This document shows positions 41,173-54,100 of a stretch of DNA of 64,000 nt, piece by piece; within the stretch, counting starts at the first letter, position 1, and every line of letters begins with the position of its first letter. Below the pieces are notes generated by a model. It was not told where the DNA came from, made no database searches, and was given only the letters and a program-made list of their open reading frames with translations. The position numbers were made by a program, and so were the translations under genes. The DNA lies in assembly GCF_000421105.1 (NCBI RefSeq), contig NZ_ATWF01000001.1, positions 115,987 to 179,986 of the forward strand, read 5' to 3'. This DNA comes from Limisalsivibrio acetivorans. Its GTDB lineage: Bacteria; Chrysiogenota; Deferribacteres; Deferribacterales; Geovibrionaceae.

Positions 41173-42505
41173 CTACGCCGCCGCAGTGAATATCGACGGC
41201 GGACTTACAGATACCGACTTTGATAGGTACAAGGAGAAGGCGAGACAGGGGCTTTCACGCCTCATTGAGCTGAAGGATAAGGGTGATGTAGGTTTTATGA
41301 ACCTCCCCGGTCAGGATACTGCTGAGATTAAGGACTTCGCCAAGGAGATTAAGGGAACCTTCAACGATCTGATCATTATCGGAATCGGCGGTTCATCCCT
41401 CGGTCTTGAAGCGGTTGCAAACGCTCTGCTCCCTTACGGTTACAACGCCCAGTCCTACGCCGAGCGTGGAAGCATGCCCAGGCTCTGGGTTGCGGACAAC
41501 GTTGACCCTTCAAAGCTCGCCACCATACTCCGCATGTGCCAGCCCGAGGACACCTATGTTTGTGTTGTGACAAAATCGGGGAGCACCGTAGAGACTGTAT
41601 CAAATTTTTCCATCATATATGAATGGCTTGATAAGGATGTCAAGGATGTGCGCAGGCATATATGCGCCATCACCGACCCCGACAAGGGTGCTCTCAGGAG
41701 GATATCCGCTGAGAAGGGACTTAAAACCTTTGAGGTTCCACCGAGCGTGGGTGGCAGATATTCGGTCTTGAGTTCGGTGGGGCTTGTTCCTGCGGCTATC
41801 CTCGGCGTTGATATAGACAGGCTTCTCAAAGGTGCAGGAACCGTCAGCGACTCGGATTATGAGAAGATTCTGGTTCTGGCCTCAATCTATATGTATTACA
41901 TGGATAAGGGTCTGAACATCAGCGTTCTGATGCCCTATACATCAAGACTGTCCTCTTTCTCCGACTGGTACTGCCAGCTATGGGGGGAAAGTATAGGAAA
42001 GCGTTACGACAGAGACGGTAAAGAGATTCTGTTTGGAAGCACACCCCTGCGTTCGGTGGGTGTTGTGGACCAGCATTCACTGCTGCAGCTTTTCAAGGAG
42101 GGTCCCAAAGATAAGGTGGTTACATTCATTGAGGTGGAAAACCACGACAGTGACCGCACTATTAATAGTGGATTCGAGGCATACGACTACCTCAGCGGGC
42201 ACAGTATGGGCGAGCTGTGCAACATTGAGCTTAAGGCCACCGAGGCTGCCCTTAAAAACACAGGGAGACCCTCCGTTAAAATAAGTATCGATGTCCTTGA
42301 TGAGCATACACTTGGACAGCTCTTCATGCTCTATCAGTTCATCGTGCCCGTCATAGGCCTTGCCTACAACGTAGACCCCTTCGACCAGCCCGGTGTTGAG
42401 GAGGGGAAGCAGTACGCTTACGGGCTCCTTGAGCGTGACGGCTTCTCCGATAAAAAGAAGGATTTCGAGGGGATATACAAGAAGCAGGATGACTTCATCA
42501 TTTGA
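41147..42505 (+). CDS. pgi: Glucose-6-phosphate isomerase
   Basis: Interconverts glucose-6-phosphate and fructose-6-phosphate; 452 residues, the shorter bacterial form. Family segments are IIGIGGSSLGLEAV, VVTKSGSTVET, the active-site VGGRYSVLSSVGL, QLWGESIGK (catalytic E) and EVENHDSD. A strong GGAGG site lies 6 bases before the ATG, inside the helicase gene. It is followed directly by tilS, whose start overlaps the pgi end. Confidence 0.95.
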   Translation: MNRIKIDYNYAAAVNIDGGLTDTDFDRYKEKARQGLSRLIELKDKGDVGFMNLPGQDTAEIKDFAKEIKGTFNDLIIIGIGGSSLGLEAVANALLPYGYNAQSYAERGSMPRLWVADNVDPSKLATILRMCQPEDTYVCVVTKSGSTVETVSNFSIIYEWLDKDVKDVRRHICAITDPDKGALRRISAEKGLKTFEVPPSVGGRYSVLSSVGLVPAAILGVDIDRLLKGAGTVSDSDYEKILVLASIYMYYMDKGLNISVLMPYTSRLSSFSDWYCQLWGESIGKRYDRDGKEILFGSTPLRSVGVVDQHSLLQLFKEGPKDKVVTFIEVENHDSDRTINSGFEAYDYLSGHSMGELCNIELKATEAALKNTGRPSVKISIDVLDEHTLGQLFMLYQFIVPVIGLAYNVDPFDQPGVEEGKQYAYGLLERDGFSDKKKDFEGIYKKQDDFII

Positions 42506-43709
42506 AGATATATTAAAAAGAGAATTGATAGAGCACGAGGATAAACGTCTCCTCGTTGCTTTCTCCGGTGGAAAGGACTCCGCATCGCTTCTTCATTACC
42601 TTTGCTGTCGTGGTTATGATGTTTCCGCATGCCACGTTGACCACGGCATAAGGGGCGACAACGCCGTTTCGGACGCCCTTTTCTGCCGCAGCTTCTGCAT
42701 TGAGCGTTCCATACCGTTTTATCTCTGTGAGGTCGATGTACCAGCTTTCGCCAGGGAAAGGGGACTCTCCCCCGAGCATGCAGCGAGAGAACTTCGCTAC
42801 AGAGAACTGAGAAGGGTTCTGGATGAAAACGGGCTTGATCTGATACTCACCGCACATACGAAGAACGATGCTGTGGAATCCGTCTTCATAAGGCTTTTTC
42901 AGGGAGCTTCGGTTTTCAGTCTCGGTGTGTTCTCCGGTGGTGAAAGGCTCCATCGTCCAATGCTCAGCATATCAACTGAACAAGTGAATACATATAACTC
43001 CGATAACTCCGTTTCGCACATCTACGATGAAACCAATGATGACAATCGCTACATGCGCAACTGGATCAGGGGGAGCATCTTAAAGGTGCTGGAGGATGAA
43101 CACCCTGAGTACATTGATAATATTCTAGGTCTGGCGGAGGATGCTTCCGCCATTAGCGATGAGGTGAACAGGCAGTTGCCCGTTATCTCAAGGACTGCCG
43201 AGAACGGGGATACGGCTGAACTTGAGGAATTCAACCATCTGAGAAACTACGAAAAAAGGCAGTTTCTTCGAAACATGTTTATCAACCGCTTCCGTGCAGA
43301 GAGAAGGCATATCAATGATGCTCTATCACTTCTATCCGGTTCTGATTCCAGAAGGCTTAATATGCCGGACGGATTTATCTTCGAGGTCTCCTGCGGTGTG
43401 ATAAGGCTCTTTGACTCTGGAATGATCTCAGATTTTGAGATCGTGAAGCCTGCAGGTGTAAAAAGCATCGAAGTACCTTCGAGAAATGTTGTTGCCACCT
43501 TTTCAGAATCCTTGACAGAGAAGCGGATTTTGCTTAGAAACAGGCGTGCAGGTGACAGGCTTGGAGCTAAAAAGCTCAAGGATATTCTATCGGAAAGAAG
43601 GCTCCCTCTTTTTGACAGGGACAGGCTGATCCTGTGCGAAAGCGAAGAAGGGATTGTATTTGTTGAAAATATTTTCTGTAATGATAATATACACCTGGAC
43701 TTCTCCTGA
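42489..43709 (+). CDS. tilS: tRNA(Ile)-lysidine synthase
   Basis: Makes lysidine at C34 of the CAU-anticodon isoleucine tRNA so that it reads AUA. The PP-loop is AFSGGKDSASLLH (26-31 for SGGKDS), followed by CHVDHGIRGDNAVSDA, AARELRYRELR and TAHTKNDAVES, the family segments. At 406 residues it has the long, C-terminal-domain form. The ATG at 42489 overlaps pgi by 17 bases and has AGCAGG upstream; longer readings run through the pgi end. Confidence 0.93.
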   Translation: MTSSFEDILKRELIEHEDKRLLVAFSGGKDSASLLHYLCCRGYDVSACHVDHGIRGDNAVSDALFCRSFCIERSIPFYLCEVDVPAFARERGLSPEHAARELRYRELRRVLDENGLDLILTAHTKNDAVESVFIRLFQGASVFSLGVFSGGERLHRPMLSISTEQVNTYNSDNSVSHIYDETNDDNRYMRNWIRGSILKVLEDEHPEYIDNILGLAEDASAISDEVNRQLPVISRTAENGDTAELEEFNHLRNYEKRQFLRNMFINRFRAERRHINDALSLLSGSDSRRLNMPDGFIFEVSCGVIRLFDSGMISDFEIVKPAGVKSIEVPSRNVVATFSESLTEKRILLRNRRAGDRLGAKKLKDILSERRLPLFDRDRLILCESEEGIVFVENIFCNDNIHLDFS

Positions 43710-43795
43710 TGAAAAAGTAAGCGAATTCCTATAACCCATCGTTTTACAATGGTCGGAGATTTTTTAAAAAAATACCGGGAAAACCTCAAAAAAGC

Positions 43796-43824
43796 TTGTG
43801 GGAAGGCTGTGGTTTCCCTATAAA
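43796..43824 (+). promoter_or_regulatory. Promoter of hpt-ftsH with spacer palindrome
   Basis: TTGTGG (43796-43801), a 17-base spacer and TATAAA (43819-43824), followed by a strong GGAGGAG and the GTG start of hpt. The spacer is flanked by a perfect inverted repeat GGGAA-N9-TTCCC (43800-43804 with 43814-43818), which could be an operator. Confidence 0.5.
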
Positions 43825-43842
43825 TATTACTTTGGAGGAGAC

Positions 43843-44388
43843 GTGAAGAAACATACCCTTGCGGAGTTTATCTCGGAAGAGGAGCTTCGTGCAAAGGTTG
43901 TAGAGCTCGGCAAAAGTATAAATGAAGCCTATGCCGGGAAGGAACTGCTTATTGTCGGTGTTCTCAAGGGGTCCTTCATCTTCATGGCGGATCTTGTGCG
44001 GGAACTTCATGAACCAAAAGTTGAAACAGCTTTCATGACTGTATCCAGTTACAGGGGGGCAAGCACAAAATCGAGCGGATCGGTTCAGCTCGTTTGTGAT
44101 ATCGACAGACCCCTCAAGGATACCCATGTGCTCATAGTCGAAGACATCATAGACTCAGGCTATACGATCAACTATCTCAGCGATGTTATTAAGGTTCGTG
44201 AGCCTGATTCTGTAGGTGTATGCGCACTTCTTGACAAACCCTCAAGAAGGATAAAAGACTTCCAGGCCGATTTTATCGGCTTTGAGATACCTGATAAGTT
44301 CGTTGTGGGCTACGGCCTCGATTACGACGGCAAATACAGGAACCTGAAAAACATATCGATTGTTAAATTCGACGGCGTGGAGGAGTAA
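43843..44388 (+). CDS. hpt: Hypoxanthine phosphoribosyltransferase
   Basis: Purine salvage enzyme converting hypoxanthine or guanine to IMP or GMP with PRPP; 181 residues. The PRPP loop is [13 protein letters not shown], with [18 protein letters not shown] and VSSYRGAST before it and [16 protein letters not shown] near the end. I chose GTG at 43843, 2 bases after GGAGGAG, because an upstream ATG at 43798 falls in the promoter. It overlaps ftsH by one base. Confidence 0.95.
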   Translation: MKKHTLAEFISEEELRAKVVELGKSINEAYAGKELLIVGVLKGSFIFMADLVRELHEPKVETAFMTVSSYRGASTKSSGSVQLVCDIDRPLKDTHVLIVEDIIDSGYTINYLSDVIKVREPDSVGVCALLDKPSRRIKDFQADFIGFEIPDKFVVGYGLDYDGKYRNLKNISIVKFDGVEE

Positions 44389-46403
44389 TGAACAACAATC
44401 TCTATAAGAATATGGCGCTTTGGCTTGTTATAGCCTTTATTATGGTGTTTCTGTTCAATGTTATCTCAGAAACCCAGAGCGTCCTGAAAGATATATCCTA
44501 TTCCGACTTCGTTCAGGCGGTGCAGAAGGGGGAAGTGGAATCGGTTACCATTAAGCAGAACAAGCTCACAGGAGTGTTCATCGAAGGGGGGCAGTTCGAA
44601 AGCTATTCTCCCGATGACCCCAACCTTGTAAGCATGTTGCAGGAAAACAACGTCCGCATTACCGCAAAGCCGCCAGACAGGAGCCCCTGGTACATGCAGG
44701 TGCTTATCTCGTGGCTTCCTATGCTTCTGCTCATCGGTGTATGGATCTTCTTCATGCGCCAGATGCAGGGTGGCGGCGGAGGCAAGGCCTTCAGCTTCGG
44801 AAAGAGCAAGGCCAAGCTTCTAACCAAAGACCAGCAGAAGGTTACATTCAAGGATGTAGCAGGTGTTGAAGAGGCGAAGGAAGAGCTTGAGGAGATTATC
44901 GAATTCCTCAAGGATCCCCATAAATTCCAGAAACTCGGCGGTAAGATACCTAAGGGCGTGCTCCTTGTGGGGCCTCCCGGAACGGGTAAAACCCTTCTCG
45001 CCAGAGCGGTCGCAGGAGAGGCAGGCGTAAACTATTTCAGCATAAGCGGTTCGGACTTCGTGGAGATGTTCGTGGGTGTCGGTGCCTCAAGGGTGCGGGA
45101 CCTCTTCGAGCAGGGTAAAAAGAATGCCCCCTGCATCATCTTCATGGACGAGATCGACGCCGTCGGCCGTCACAGAGGCGCAGGCCTTGGCGGAGGGCAT
45201 GACGAGCGTGAGCAGACACTTAACCAGCTCCTTGTGGAGATGGACGGATTCGAATCCAACGAGGGTGTTATCCTCATTGCGGCAACCAACCGCCCCGATG
45301 TACTTGACCCCGCTCTGCTTCGCCCCGGACGTTTCGACAGGCAGGTTGTTGTACCCAGACCCGACATGAACGGACGCCTTGAGATCCTTAAGGTGCATAC
45401 TGGTACGGTGAACCTGGCCGATGATGTGGATCTCACAAACGTCGCCAAGGGTACCCCCGGTTTTGCTGGTGCAGAGCTTGCAAACCTTGTTAACGAGGCC
45501 GCCCTTATCGCCGCAAGGAAGGATAAGGAGAAGGTGGATCTTGAGGACCTCGAAGAGGCGAAGGACAAGGTTATGATGGGTAAGGAGCGTAAGAGCATGG
45601 TGCTCAAGGATGCGGAGAAGGAAACCACCGCATACCATGAGGCTGGTCACGCCATCGTTGCCAAGATGGTTAAGGAGGCGGATCCCGTTCATAAGGTGAG
45701 CATCATACCGAGGGGAATGGCTCTTGGTATTACCCAGCAGCTCCCCGAGGATGACAGGCACATGTACTCCAAGGAATATATGGAGGCTATGCTGGCTGTA
45801 CTTATGGGTGGACGCTGTGCAGAGGAGCTTATCTACGACAGGCTCACCACCGGTGCCGGTAACGACATAGAACGTGCCACGGACATATCACGCAAGATGG
45901 TTTGCTCCTGGGGTATGAGCAAGAAGATGGGACCTCTGGCCTACGGCAAGAAGGATGAGCAGGTGTTCCTCGGTAAAGACCTTGGAAGCGCAAAGGATTA
46001 CAGCGAGACCACAGCTGTTCTCATAGATGACGAGATAAAGCAGTTTGTTATGGGTGGGCACAACACCGCCTATACCATACTTAAGGAAAATATTGGGCTT
46101 CTCCATGCCACAACAAGACTGCTACTTGATAAAGAAACCATTGATGGTAAAGAGATAGAAGATCTCATGCAAAGGATTGAGTCCGGCGAGATAGATGAGG
46201 AAATGCTCAAACCTGTTAAGCATATTTCAGGCGAGAATGCAGTTCCGAACAATGGAAACCCTGTTAAGCCCGAGAAGCAGGAATCCGAGAAGCAAGAATC
46301 CGCGAAGCAGGAATCCGAGAAGCAAGAATCCGCGAAGCAGGATGAAGAGAAGACCGAATCATCCGAATCGAACAAAGAAGCAGAAGAAGTTGAGGCTAAG
46401 TGA
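44388..46403 (+). CDS. ftsH: ATP-dependent zinc metalloprotease FtsH
   Basis: A membrane AAA+ protease of 671 residues that degrades membrane and regulatory proteins. Membrane helices lie at about 8-27 and 104-124. Walker A is GPPGTGKT (195-202), the second region of homology holds [20 protein letters not shown], and the zinc site is HEAGH (417-421). The C-terminal tail is unusual: a run of near-identical K-Q-E-S units (about 625-650) followed by an acidic end. It is the usual neighbour of hpt and folP. Confidence 0.97.
   Translation: MNNNLYKNMALWLVIAFIMVFLFNVISETQSVLKDISYSDFVQAVQKGEVESVTIKQNKLTGVFIEGGQFESYSPDDPNLVSMLQENNVRITAKPPDRSPWYMQVLISWLPMLLLIGVWIFFMRQMQGGGGGKAFSFGKSKAKLLTKDQQKVTFKDVAGVEEAKEELEEIIEFLKDPHKFQKLGGKIPKGVLLVGPPGTGKTLLARAVAGEAGVNYFSISGSDFVEMFVGVGASRVRDLFEQGKKNAPCIIFMDEIDAVGRHRGAGLGGGHDEREQTLNQLLVEMDGFESNEGVILIAATNRPDVLDPALLRPGRFDRQVVVPRPDMNGRLEILKVHTGTVNLADDVDLTNVAKGTPGFAGAELANLVNEAALIAARKDKEKVDLEDLEEAKDKVMMGKERKSMVLKDAEKETTAYHEAGHAIVAKMVKEADPVHKVSIIPRGMALGITQQLPEDDRHMYSKEYMEAMLAVLMGGRCAEELIYDRLTTGAGNDIERATDISRKMVCSWGMSKKMGPLAYGKKDEQVFLGKDLGSAKDYSETTAVLIDDEIKQFVMGGHNTAYTILKENIGLLHATTRLLLDKETIDGKEIEDLMQRIESGEIDEEMLKPVKHISGENAVPNNGNPVKPEKQESEKQESAKQESEKQESAKQDEEKTESSESNKEAEEVEAK
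46272..46340 (+). repeat. 30-bp tandem repeat in the ftsH 3' end
   Basis: A 30-base unit at 46281-46310 repeats exactly at 46311-46340, with a partial copy just before; each unit is two near-identical 15-base halves. In the ftsH frame it encodes [10 protein letters not shown] repeats. Such exact repeats can change length by slippage. Confidence 0.9.
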
Positions 46404-47574
46404 ACTAAAACCTGAAAAAGAAAGAATAGAATACGAACTGCGGAAAATCGGGGTCGACCCCTACGCCCTATCCATGCGGGATAAGGGCGTTTCCGCAGTT
46501 TATAAGCTCTATAGCCTTACTCCGGGGCAGGGTAACATAATCAAGCAAGAGGCACTCGCCTCTGGAATTGATGCGGCGGTATGCAGAGGGTGTATCAACT
46601 GCACGGTGGATGCCACAGATGTCCTGCTGCTCGGTTCCCGCCGCGGTTTACGCATCCTGAGTGAAAGACTACTGAAACAGCCCTTCGGTCTGGCAGAAGC
46701 CGGAAGAAGAATAAGCGAACAGCTGAATAAAACATCTATCAAAAGATTAATCCATCGAAGCGGTGAAATATCACTGGATAAAACCCTCCTAATGGGCATT
46801 ATTAATCTTACACCCGATTCTTTCAGCGATGGAGGGGTTTATCTTGATCCCGACAATCTTAATAAAAGAATTGAAGAGTTCATCAATTATGATGTTGAAA
46901 TAGCGGATATCGGCGGAGAATCCTCCCGCCCCGGCGCTGAGCAGGTTTCTGCGGAAGAAGAGATCGAGAGGATCCTTTCTCCACTGCTCAAGTTGAAAGA
47001 AGCGGGTATGACAGTTTCGGTGGATACAGTAAAAAGTTCTGTAGCTGCTAAGGCTTTAGAGAATGGAGCCGATATTATAAATGATATAAGCGGTTTTAAC
47101 TACGATCCGGATCTTGCCGGGGTCTGTGCGGAGCACGGGGCGGCAGTCTGCCTTATGCATATGAAAGGGGAACCGGGTACGATGCAGGATAACCCCAGTT
47201 ACGACAACCTTCTGGACGAGGTTAAGAGCTCCCTTGAGGTGTCCATTGAGACCGCACTAAAAGCTGGTATCAGTGAAGAATCCATAATTTTGGATCCGGG
47301 CTTTGGCTTCGGCAAAACAATTGAACATAACTACGCACTTCTAAAATATATCGGTGAGTTTAAATCATGGGGGCTCCCCCTTCTTGCGGGTGTCTCCAGA
47401 AAGTCTATGATAGGCAGGGTTGTTAAGGGCGAAAGCAGGCTTGCCGGCACACTCGCCGCAGAGACCGCCGCAGTTCTCGGCGGAGCAGATATTATACGGG
47501 CACACGACATACCCGAAACAAGGGATATGTTAACAGTTGCAGATATGATCAAAGGAGCAGAGGCGAATGCCTGA
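46390..47574 (+). CDS. folP: Dihydropteroate synthase with N-terminal extension
   Basis: Joins dihydropterin pyrophosphate to p-aminobenzoate in folate synthesis. The TIM-barrel domain (about 130-385) has the [17 protein letters not shown] start, [31 protein letters not shown] and GVSRKSMIG. About 130 residues precede it, with [14 protein letters not shown] and [13 protein letters not shown]; a similar extension occurs in several anaerobe homologues, role unknown. The probable TTG start at 46390 lies inside the end of ftsH; the frame is open far upstream through the ftsH repeats, but that part reads as low-complexity and is not protein-like. Confidence 0.9.
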   Translation: MRLSELKPEKERIEYELRKIGVDPYALSMRDKGVSAVYKLYSLTPGQGNIIKQEALASGIDAAVCRGCINCTVDATDVLLLGSRRGLRILSERLLKQPFGLAEAGRRISEQLNKTSIKRLIHRSGEISLDKTLLMGIINLTPDSFSDGGVYLDPDNLNKRIEEFINYDVEIADIGGESSRPGAEQVSAEEEIERILSPLLKLKEAGMTVSVDTVKSSVAAKALENGADIINDISGFNYDPDLAGVCAEHGAAVCLMHMKGEPGTMQDNPSYDNLLDEVKSSLEVSIETALKAGISEESIILDPGFGFGKTIEHNYALLKYIGEFKSWGLPLLAGVSRKSMIGRVVKGESRLAGTLAAETAAVLGGADIIRAHDIPETRDMLTVADMIKGAEANA

Positions 47575-48340
47575 CTTTATCCCTGTGGTAACCCTTTACG
47601 ACATTGTGGACATTGCGATCATATCCTTTGTGATATACCGTCTTCTTCTGCTCATTCGGGGAACCAGAGCACTCCAGATGCTCTCCGGCGTTCTTGTCCT
47701 TGTCCTCATATCTTTCTTCTCTAAATACATGGGACTGCGCACCACTACATGGGTGTTGAGCAATTTCACAGGTTACCTTTTTATCACCCTGATAGTCCTG
47801 TTTCAGCCTGAGATACGAAGAGCTCTGGCAGTATTTGGTGAAACCCGTGTACTGGGAAACCCCAATAAATCAACGGTTAAAGTGCTCGATGAGCTTGTGC
47901 GGGCGGCGAGTATCCTTGCAAACAGGCAGATCGGCGCACTAGTGGTTTTGGAAGGCAATACAAACCTGAGCCATTATATTGAGACAGGTGAGCCCATCGA
48001 TGCCATAGTATCCAAGGAGATGCTTATAAGCATCTTTATCCCGTATTCACCACTCCATGACGGAGCCGTAATAATAAAAGACGGCCTTATCGAGCGGGCG
48101 GGCTGCATATTGCCGCTTAGTAAGAAAACCGATATAGGAAACAACTACGGAACACGCCATAGGGCGGCACTCGGCATAACCGAGGAGACCGATGCTGTAT
48201 GTGTTGTAGTCAGCGAAGAGAAAGGCTCTATAACCATAGCCCACAACGGTGTACTCTCCGAGGAGCTGGATGCGGAGCAGCTTAAGGTCAGGCTCAAGGA
48301 GCTTTACGAACCCGAGAAGAGGAACGGTAAGAAGAAATGA
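47567..48340 (+). CDS. cdaA: Diadenylate cyclase CdaA (DisA_N family)
   Basis: Makes cyclic di-AMP from two ATP. The 257-residue protein has three N-terminal membrane helices (about 10-80) and a cytoplasmic DAC domain with the catalytic DGA (165-167) and RHR (197-199) motifs in SPLHDGAVI and NYGTRHRAALGI. It overlaps folP by 8 bases and the cdaR-like gene by 4. The order cdaA-cdaR-glmM is conserved in many bacteria and ties cyclic di-AMP to wall precursor synthesis. Confidence 0.95.
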   Translation: MPDFIPVVTLYDIVDIAIISFVIYRLLLLIRGTRALQMLSGVLVLVLISFFSKYMGLRTTTWVLSNFTGYLFITLIVLFQPEIRRALAVFGETRVLGNPNKSTVKVLDELVRAASILANRQIGALVVLEGNTNLSHYIETGEPIDAIVSKEMLISIFIPYSPLHDGAVIIKDGLIERAGCILPLSKKTDIGNNYGTRHRAALGITEETDAVCVVVSEEKGSITIAHNGVLSEELDAEQLKVRLKELYEPEKRNGKKK

Positions 48341-49254
48341 CAAAGAATATTCACTTGAAGATACTCTCAGTTATTATCGCTCTTGCCCTCTGGTTCAGCC
48401 TTGTCAGCGGCGAATATCAGGAGTTCAGCGTTTACGCTCCGGTGAAGCTGAAGAATATGCAGGAGGACTACGTAGCTGTGACAGATGACAGCCACGTAAC
48501 CATCGTTGCAAAGGCTCCGAGAGCCACAGTAAAGAATATCGATTATAACGGCATCGCCATTGAGGTGGATGTCTCCAAGCTTAATCCTGGTGATACTTAC
48601 CATCGCCTTGACGAGAGCGAGATAAAGATTCCCCCCGGTATGCAGATAGTACGTGTGGAGCCCGAAGGTATAAGCATCACAGTGGATACACTTATCAAGA
48701 AGTCTGTGGAGGTCATACCGACTTTCATCGGCGATCCCCATCCAGGCTTCAAGGTGGGAACAATATCTGTGTTTCCTGAAACCGTTGAAATCGAGGGTGC
48801 ACGTAAGAAACTCACCGCGGTAAGCTCTGTGGAGACCCTTCCGGTTAATATCTCCGGCAGGAGCAGCAGTATAACATACAGCATCGGCATGAAGGAGACG
48901 GACGGAGTAAAATCATTCTACCCTGAACAGGTCGAGGTTGTTGTAAGTTTTAAGGAAAATATCGTTGAAGAGACCGTGGAGGATATAAAGGTTACACCTG
49001 TTAACCTTCCCGAAGGCTTCAGTGCCGAGGTGACAGACAATGTCACAGTCAAGGTTCGAGGTCGAAACGATCTCCTCGTTAGCGATTATATAAATGATAA
49101 GTTCAAATTCTTCGTAGACATGAGCGAAACGGATTCCGCCGGTAAATACCTTAAAGAGGTAAGCTACAGGGAGTTCAAAGGTTTTGAGATACTCAGCATA
49201 CAGCCCACCAGAGTCCGGCTCATGGTTGAGAAGGATGAAGGGGATTCCAGATGA
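48337..49254 (+). CDS. YbbR-domain protein, CdaR-like
   Basis: A 305-residue protein with one N-terminal membrane helix (about 6-22, [19 protein letters not shown]) and a periplasmic chain of about three YbbR beta domains; repeats of the 'PVxxxxxPxGF' type are visible, for example [16 protein letters not shown] and TPVNLPEGF. In Bacillus, CdaR controls CdaA; position between cdaA and glmM supports that role here. The start overlaps cdaA by 4 bases. Confidence 0.88.
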   Translation: MTKNIHLKILSVIIALALWFSLVSGEYQEFSVYAPVKLKNMQEDYVAVTDDSHVTIVAKAPRATVKNIDYNGIAIEVDVSKLNPGDTYHRLDESEIKIPPGMQIVRVEPEGISITVDTLIKKSVEVIPTFIGDPHPGFKVGTISVFPETVEIEGARKKLTAVSSVETLPVNISGRSSSITYSIGMKETDGVKSFYPEQVEVVVSFKENIVEETVEDIKVTPVNLPEGFSAEVTDNVTVKVRGRNDLLVSDYINDKFKFFVDMSETDSAGKYLKEVSYREFKGFEILSIQPTRVRLMVEKDEGDSR

Positions 49255-50612
49255 GAAAATATTTCGGAACAGACGGAGTGCGTGGAAAAGCGAACGTCTT
49301 TCCAATGACCGCTTCCTTTGCTCTCAGGCTCGGGCAGGCAGCGGCTCAGCAGTTTAAGAACGGTAAAAAAGTACATAGAATAGTGATCGGCAAGGATACC
49401 AGGATATCGGGCTATATGTTCGAGAACGCTCTGGTATCCGGCATATGCTCCATGGGTGTTGATGCGATCCTTGTGGGAGTTCTCCCCACCCCCGCCATTG
49501 CATTCATAACCAGAAGCCTGAGGGCGGATGCGGGGGTTGTCATCTCCGCCTCCCATAACCCCTATCAGGATAACGGTATCAAGTTCTTCTCCTCAGAGGG
49601 CTACAAGCTCCCCGACGAAGTTGAGCTGAGTATAGAGAAACGTACCGAGGAGATTATCGAAGGTGGCGAGGTATCCATACATGAGGATCGTATAGGGAAG
49701 GCCTACCGCATCGATACCGCTGTGGGGCGTTATGTGGAGTTCGCCAAGAACACCTTCGACAAGGACATAGACCTGAAGGGTATGAAGATGGTGGTGGACT
49801 GCGCTAACGGTTCCAACTATAAGGTTGCTCCGATGACGATGATAGAGCTCGGTGCGGATGTTAAGACCATCGGTGTGGAGCCGAACGGCTTTAACATCAA
49901 CGACAATGTAGGCTCTGTATATGCGGATAACGTTGCAGACAAGGTTAAAAACAGTGATGCGAATGTGGGTATATCCTTCGATGGTGATGCGGACAGGGTT
50001 ATATTCTGCGATGAGAACGGAGAGATCGTTGACGGCGATATCCTCATGGGGATCTGCGCCAGGCAGATGAAAGCGGAGGAGCGTCTTAACAAGTCCACCA
50101 TGGTGGCGACCGTTATGAGCAACTACGGCTTTGAAAAGTCTATGAACTCCGTGGGAGTACAGGTTGTGCGCTGTGGAGTGGGGGACAGGTATGTCCTCGA
50201 GAGGATGCGTGAGGGTGGCTACAACCTTGGCGGCGAGCAGAGCGGACACATCATCTTCTCAGACTATAACACCACCGGAGACGGCCTCATAAGCGCTCTG
50301 CAGGTGCTCAAGGTTATGCAGAGAACGGGTCGCCCTCTCAGCGAGCTCAAGAGATTTATTGAGCTGTATCCTCAGGTACTTAAGAACGTGTATGTTGACA
50401 GAAAGGTTCCAATCTCCGAGCTACCCTCCACAAAGAAGCTCATAGCCTCCGTTGAGGATAAGCTTGCCGGAACGGGGAGGGTGCTTGTGCGCTACTCCGG
50501 AACGGAGAACAAGCTTCGTGTAATGGTAGAGGGTGCAGACAGAGGGGATATAGAGGGCTTCGCCGATGAGATAGGCGAGGCGGCAGTGAAAGAGATAGAG
50601 AGGGCTGGCTGA
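49251..50612 (+). CDS. glmM: Phosphoglucosamine mutase
   Basis: Converts glucosamine-6-phosphate to the 1-phosphate on the way to UDP-GlcNAc; 453 residues. The phosphoserine loop is [14 protein letters not shown] with S101, the metal site is SFDGDADR, the sugar loop is GGEQSGH and the phosphate site is [10 protein letters not shown]. It begins GTDGVRG as usual. It overlaps the YbbR gene by 4 bases and stops one base before pdxJ. Confidence 0.97.
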   Translation: MRKYFGTDGVRGKANVFPMTASFALRLGQAAAQQFKNGKKVHRIVIGKDTRISGYMFENALVSGICSMGVDAILVGVLPTPAIAFITRSLRADAGVVISASHNPYQDNGIKFFSSEGYKLPDEVELSIEKRTEEIIEGGEVSIHEDRIGKAYRIDTAVGRYVEFAKNTFDKDIDLKGMKMVVDCANGSNYKVAPMTMIELGADVKTIGVEPNGFNINDNVGSVYADNVADKVKNSDANVGISFDGDADRVIFCDENGEIVDGDILMGICARQMKAEERLNKSTMVATVMSNYGFEKSMNSVGVQVVRCGVGDRYVLERMREGGYNLGGEQSGHIIFSDYNTTGDGLISALQVLKVMQRTGRPLSELKRFIELYPQVLKNVYVDRKVPISELPSTKKLIASVEDKLAGTGRVLVRYSGTENKLRVMVEGADRGDIEGFADEIGEAAVKEIERAG

Positions 50613-50613
50613 T

Positions 50614-51348
50614 ATGATAAAGCTCGGCATTAATATAGACCATGTGGCAACCGTTCGTGAGGCAAGGAAAGGGCACGAGCCTGACCCCGTTCAGGCGGCG
50701 CTTTTGGCGGAGCTGGGCGGTGCGGATGGAATAACCGTACACCTGCGTGAGGATAGAAGGCATATAAACGAGCGTGATGTACGGCTTCTGCGTGATACGA
50801 TAAATACTCGCCTCAATCTTGAGATGGCGTGCAGTGACGAAATCATCGATATTGCCTTTGATGTTCTCCCCGATGCCTGCACCCTGGTTCCAGAAAAGCG
50901 TCAGGAGCTCACCACAGAAGGTGGGCTGGATGTTGTATCCAATTTCGATACAGTAACATACACGGTGCGCAGGCTCATGGAGCGGGGGATCGATGTCAGC
51001 ATATTTATAGACCCTGACGAGGAGCAGATCGCCGCCGCCTTTAAGACGGGTGCGAAATATATTGAGCTTCATACCGGCCGCTATGCGGATACGAAGGGCT
51101 TCGAGAGAAGGGATGAGCTAACCAAGCTCACCACGGCGACCGAGTTTGCCATGAATACGGGCTTCATCGTGAATGCAGGGCACGGGCTCGACTACTGGAA
51201 CGTTCAGGATGTTGTCTCCATAAGGGGGATGCATGAGGTCAATATTGGCCATTCCATAATATCCAGAGCGGTTTTCACAGGCCTTGAGCGTGCCGTTCGT
51301 GACATGCGCAATGTCATAGATCGTGCCGCCCACCACGCCGGAGTATAA
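50614..51348 (+). CDS. pdxJ: Pyridoxine 5'-phosphate synthase
   Basis: Closes the pyridoxine ring in DXP-dependent vitamin B6 synthesis; a 244-residue TIM barrel. Signatures are [58 protein letters not shown] and [10 protein letters not shown]. PdxA and other pathway genes are not in the window. It is followed after 6 bases by acpS, a frequent neighbour. Confidence 0.96.
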   Translation: MIKLGINIDHVATVREARKGHEPDPVQAALLAELGGADGITVHLREDRRHINERDVRLLRDTINTRLNLEMACSDEIIDIAFDVLPDACTLVPEKRQELTTEGGLDVVSNFDTVTYTVRRLMERGIDVSIFIDPDEEQIAAAFKTGAKYIELHTGRYADTKGFERRDELTKLTTATEFAMNTGFIVNAGHGLDYWNVQDVVSIRGMHEVNIGHSIISRAVFTGLERAVRDMRNVIDRAAHHAGV

Positions 51349-51354
51349 CCTGCG

Positions 51355-51696
51355 ATGCTGGGCTGTGACATTGTAGAGCTGGACAGGATCCGGCGTGCCC
51401 ACGGGCGTTTTGGCGACAAGTTTATTGATAAAATCCTATCCAAAAGGGAGAAAGAGGTCTTCTTGACCAGAAAAAAATCCTCCATCTCCTACCTTGCCGG
51501 AAGGTTCGCTGCAAAGGAATCCATTGCGAAATCTTTAAAAACCGGTTTGGGATCCACATGGTTTTATGATATAGAGATACTCAGCGGAGAACGAGGAGAG
51601 CCGCTGGTGTATATCTGCGGTGAACGCAGAGAGGATATCGAGGTATCCATATCCCATGGCAGGGACTATGCTGTCGCTGTCAGCCTTATCCGGTAG
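51355..51696 (+). CDS. acpS: Holo-[acyl-carrier-protein] synthase
   Basis: Transfers phosphopantetheine from CoA to acyl carrier protein; 113 residues, slightly short. The metal-binding acids are D5 in GCDIVELDRI and the E in GRFAAKESIAKSL. VSISHGRDYAVAVSLI is the usual C-terminal segment. It is 6 bases after pdxJ; a 45-base gap with no recognised signal separates it from kdsB. Confidence 0.95.
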   Translation: MLGCDIVELDRIRRAHGRFGDKFIDKILSKREKEVFLTRKKSSISYLAGRFAAKESIAKSLKTGLGSTWFYDIEILSGERGEPLVYICGERREDIEVSISHGRDYAVAVSLIR

Positions 51697-51741
51697 TTCT
51701 CCTTATCCTGTAAGACAATACCATTTCTAAAGAGGAAATAT

Positions 51742-54097
<2,356 letters not shown>

Positions 54098-54100
54098 AAT

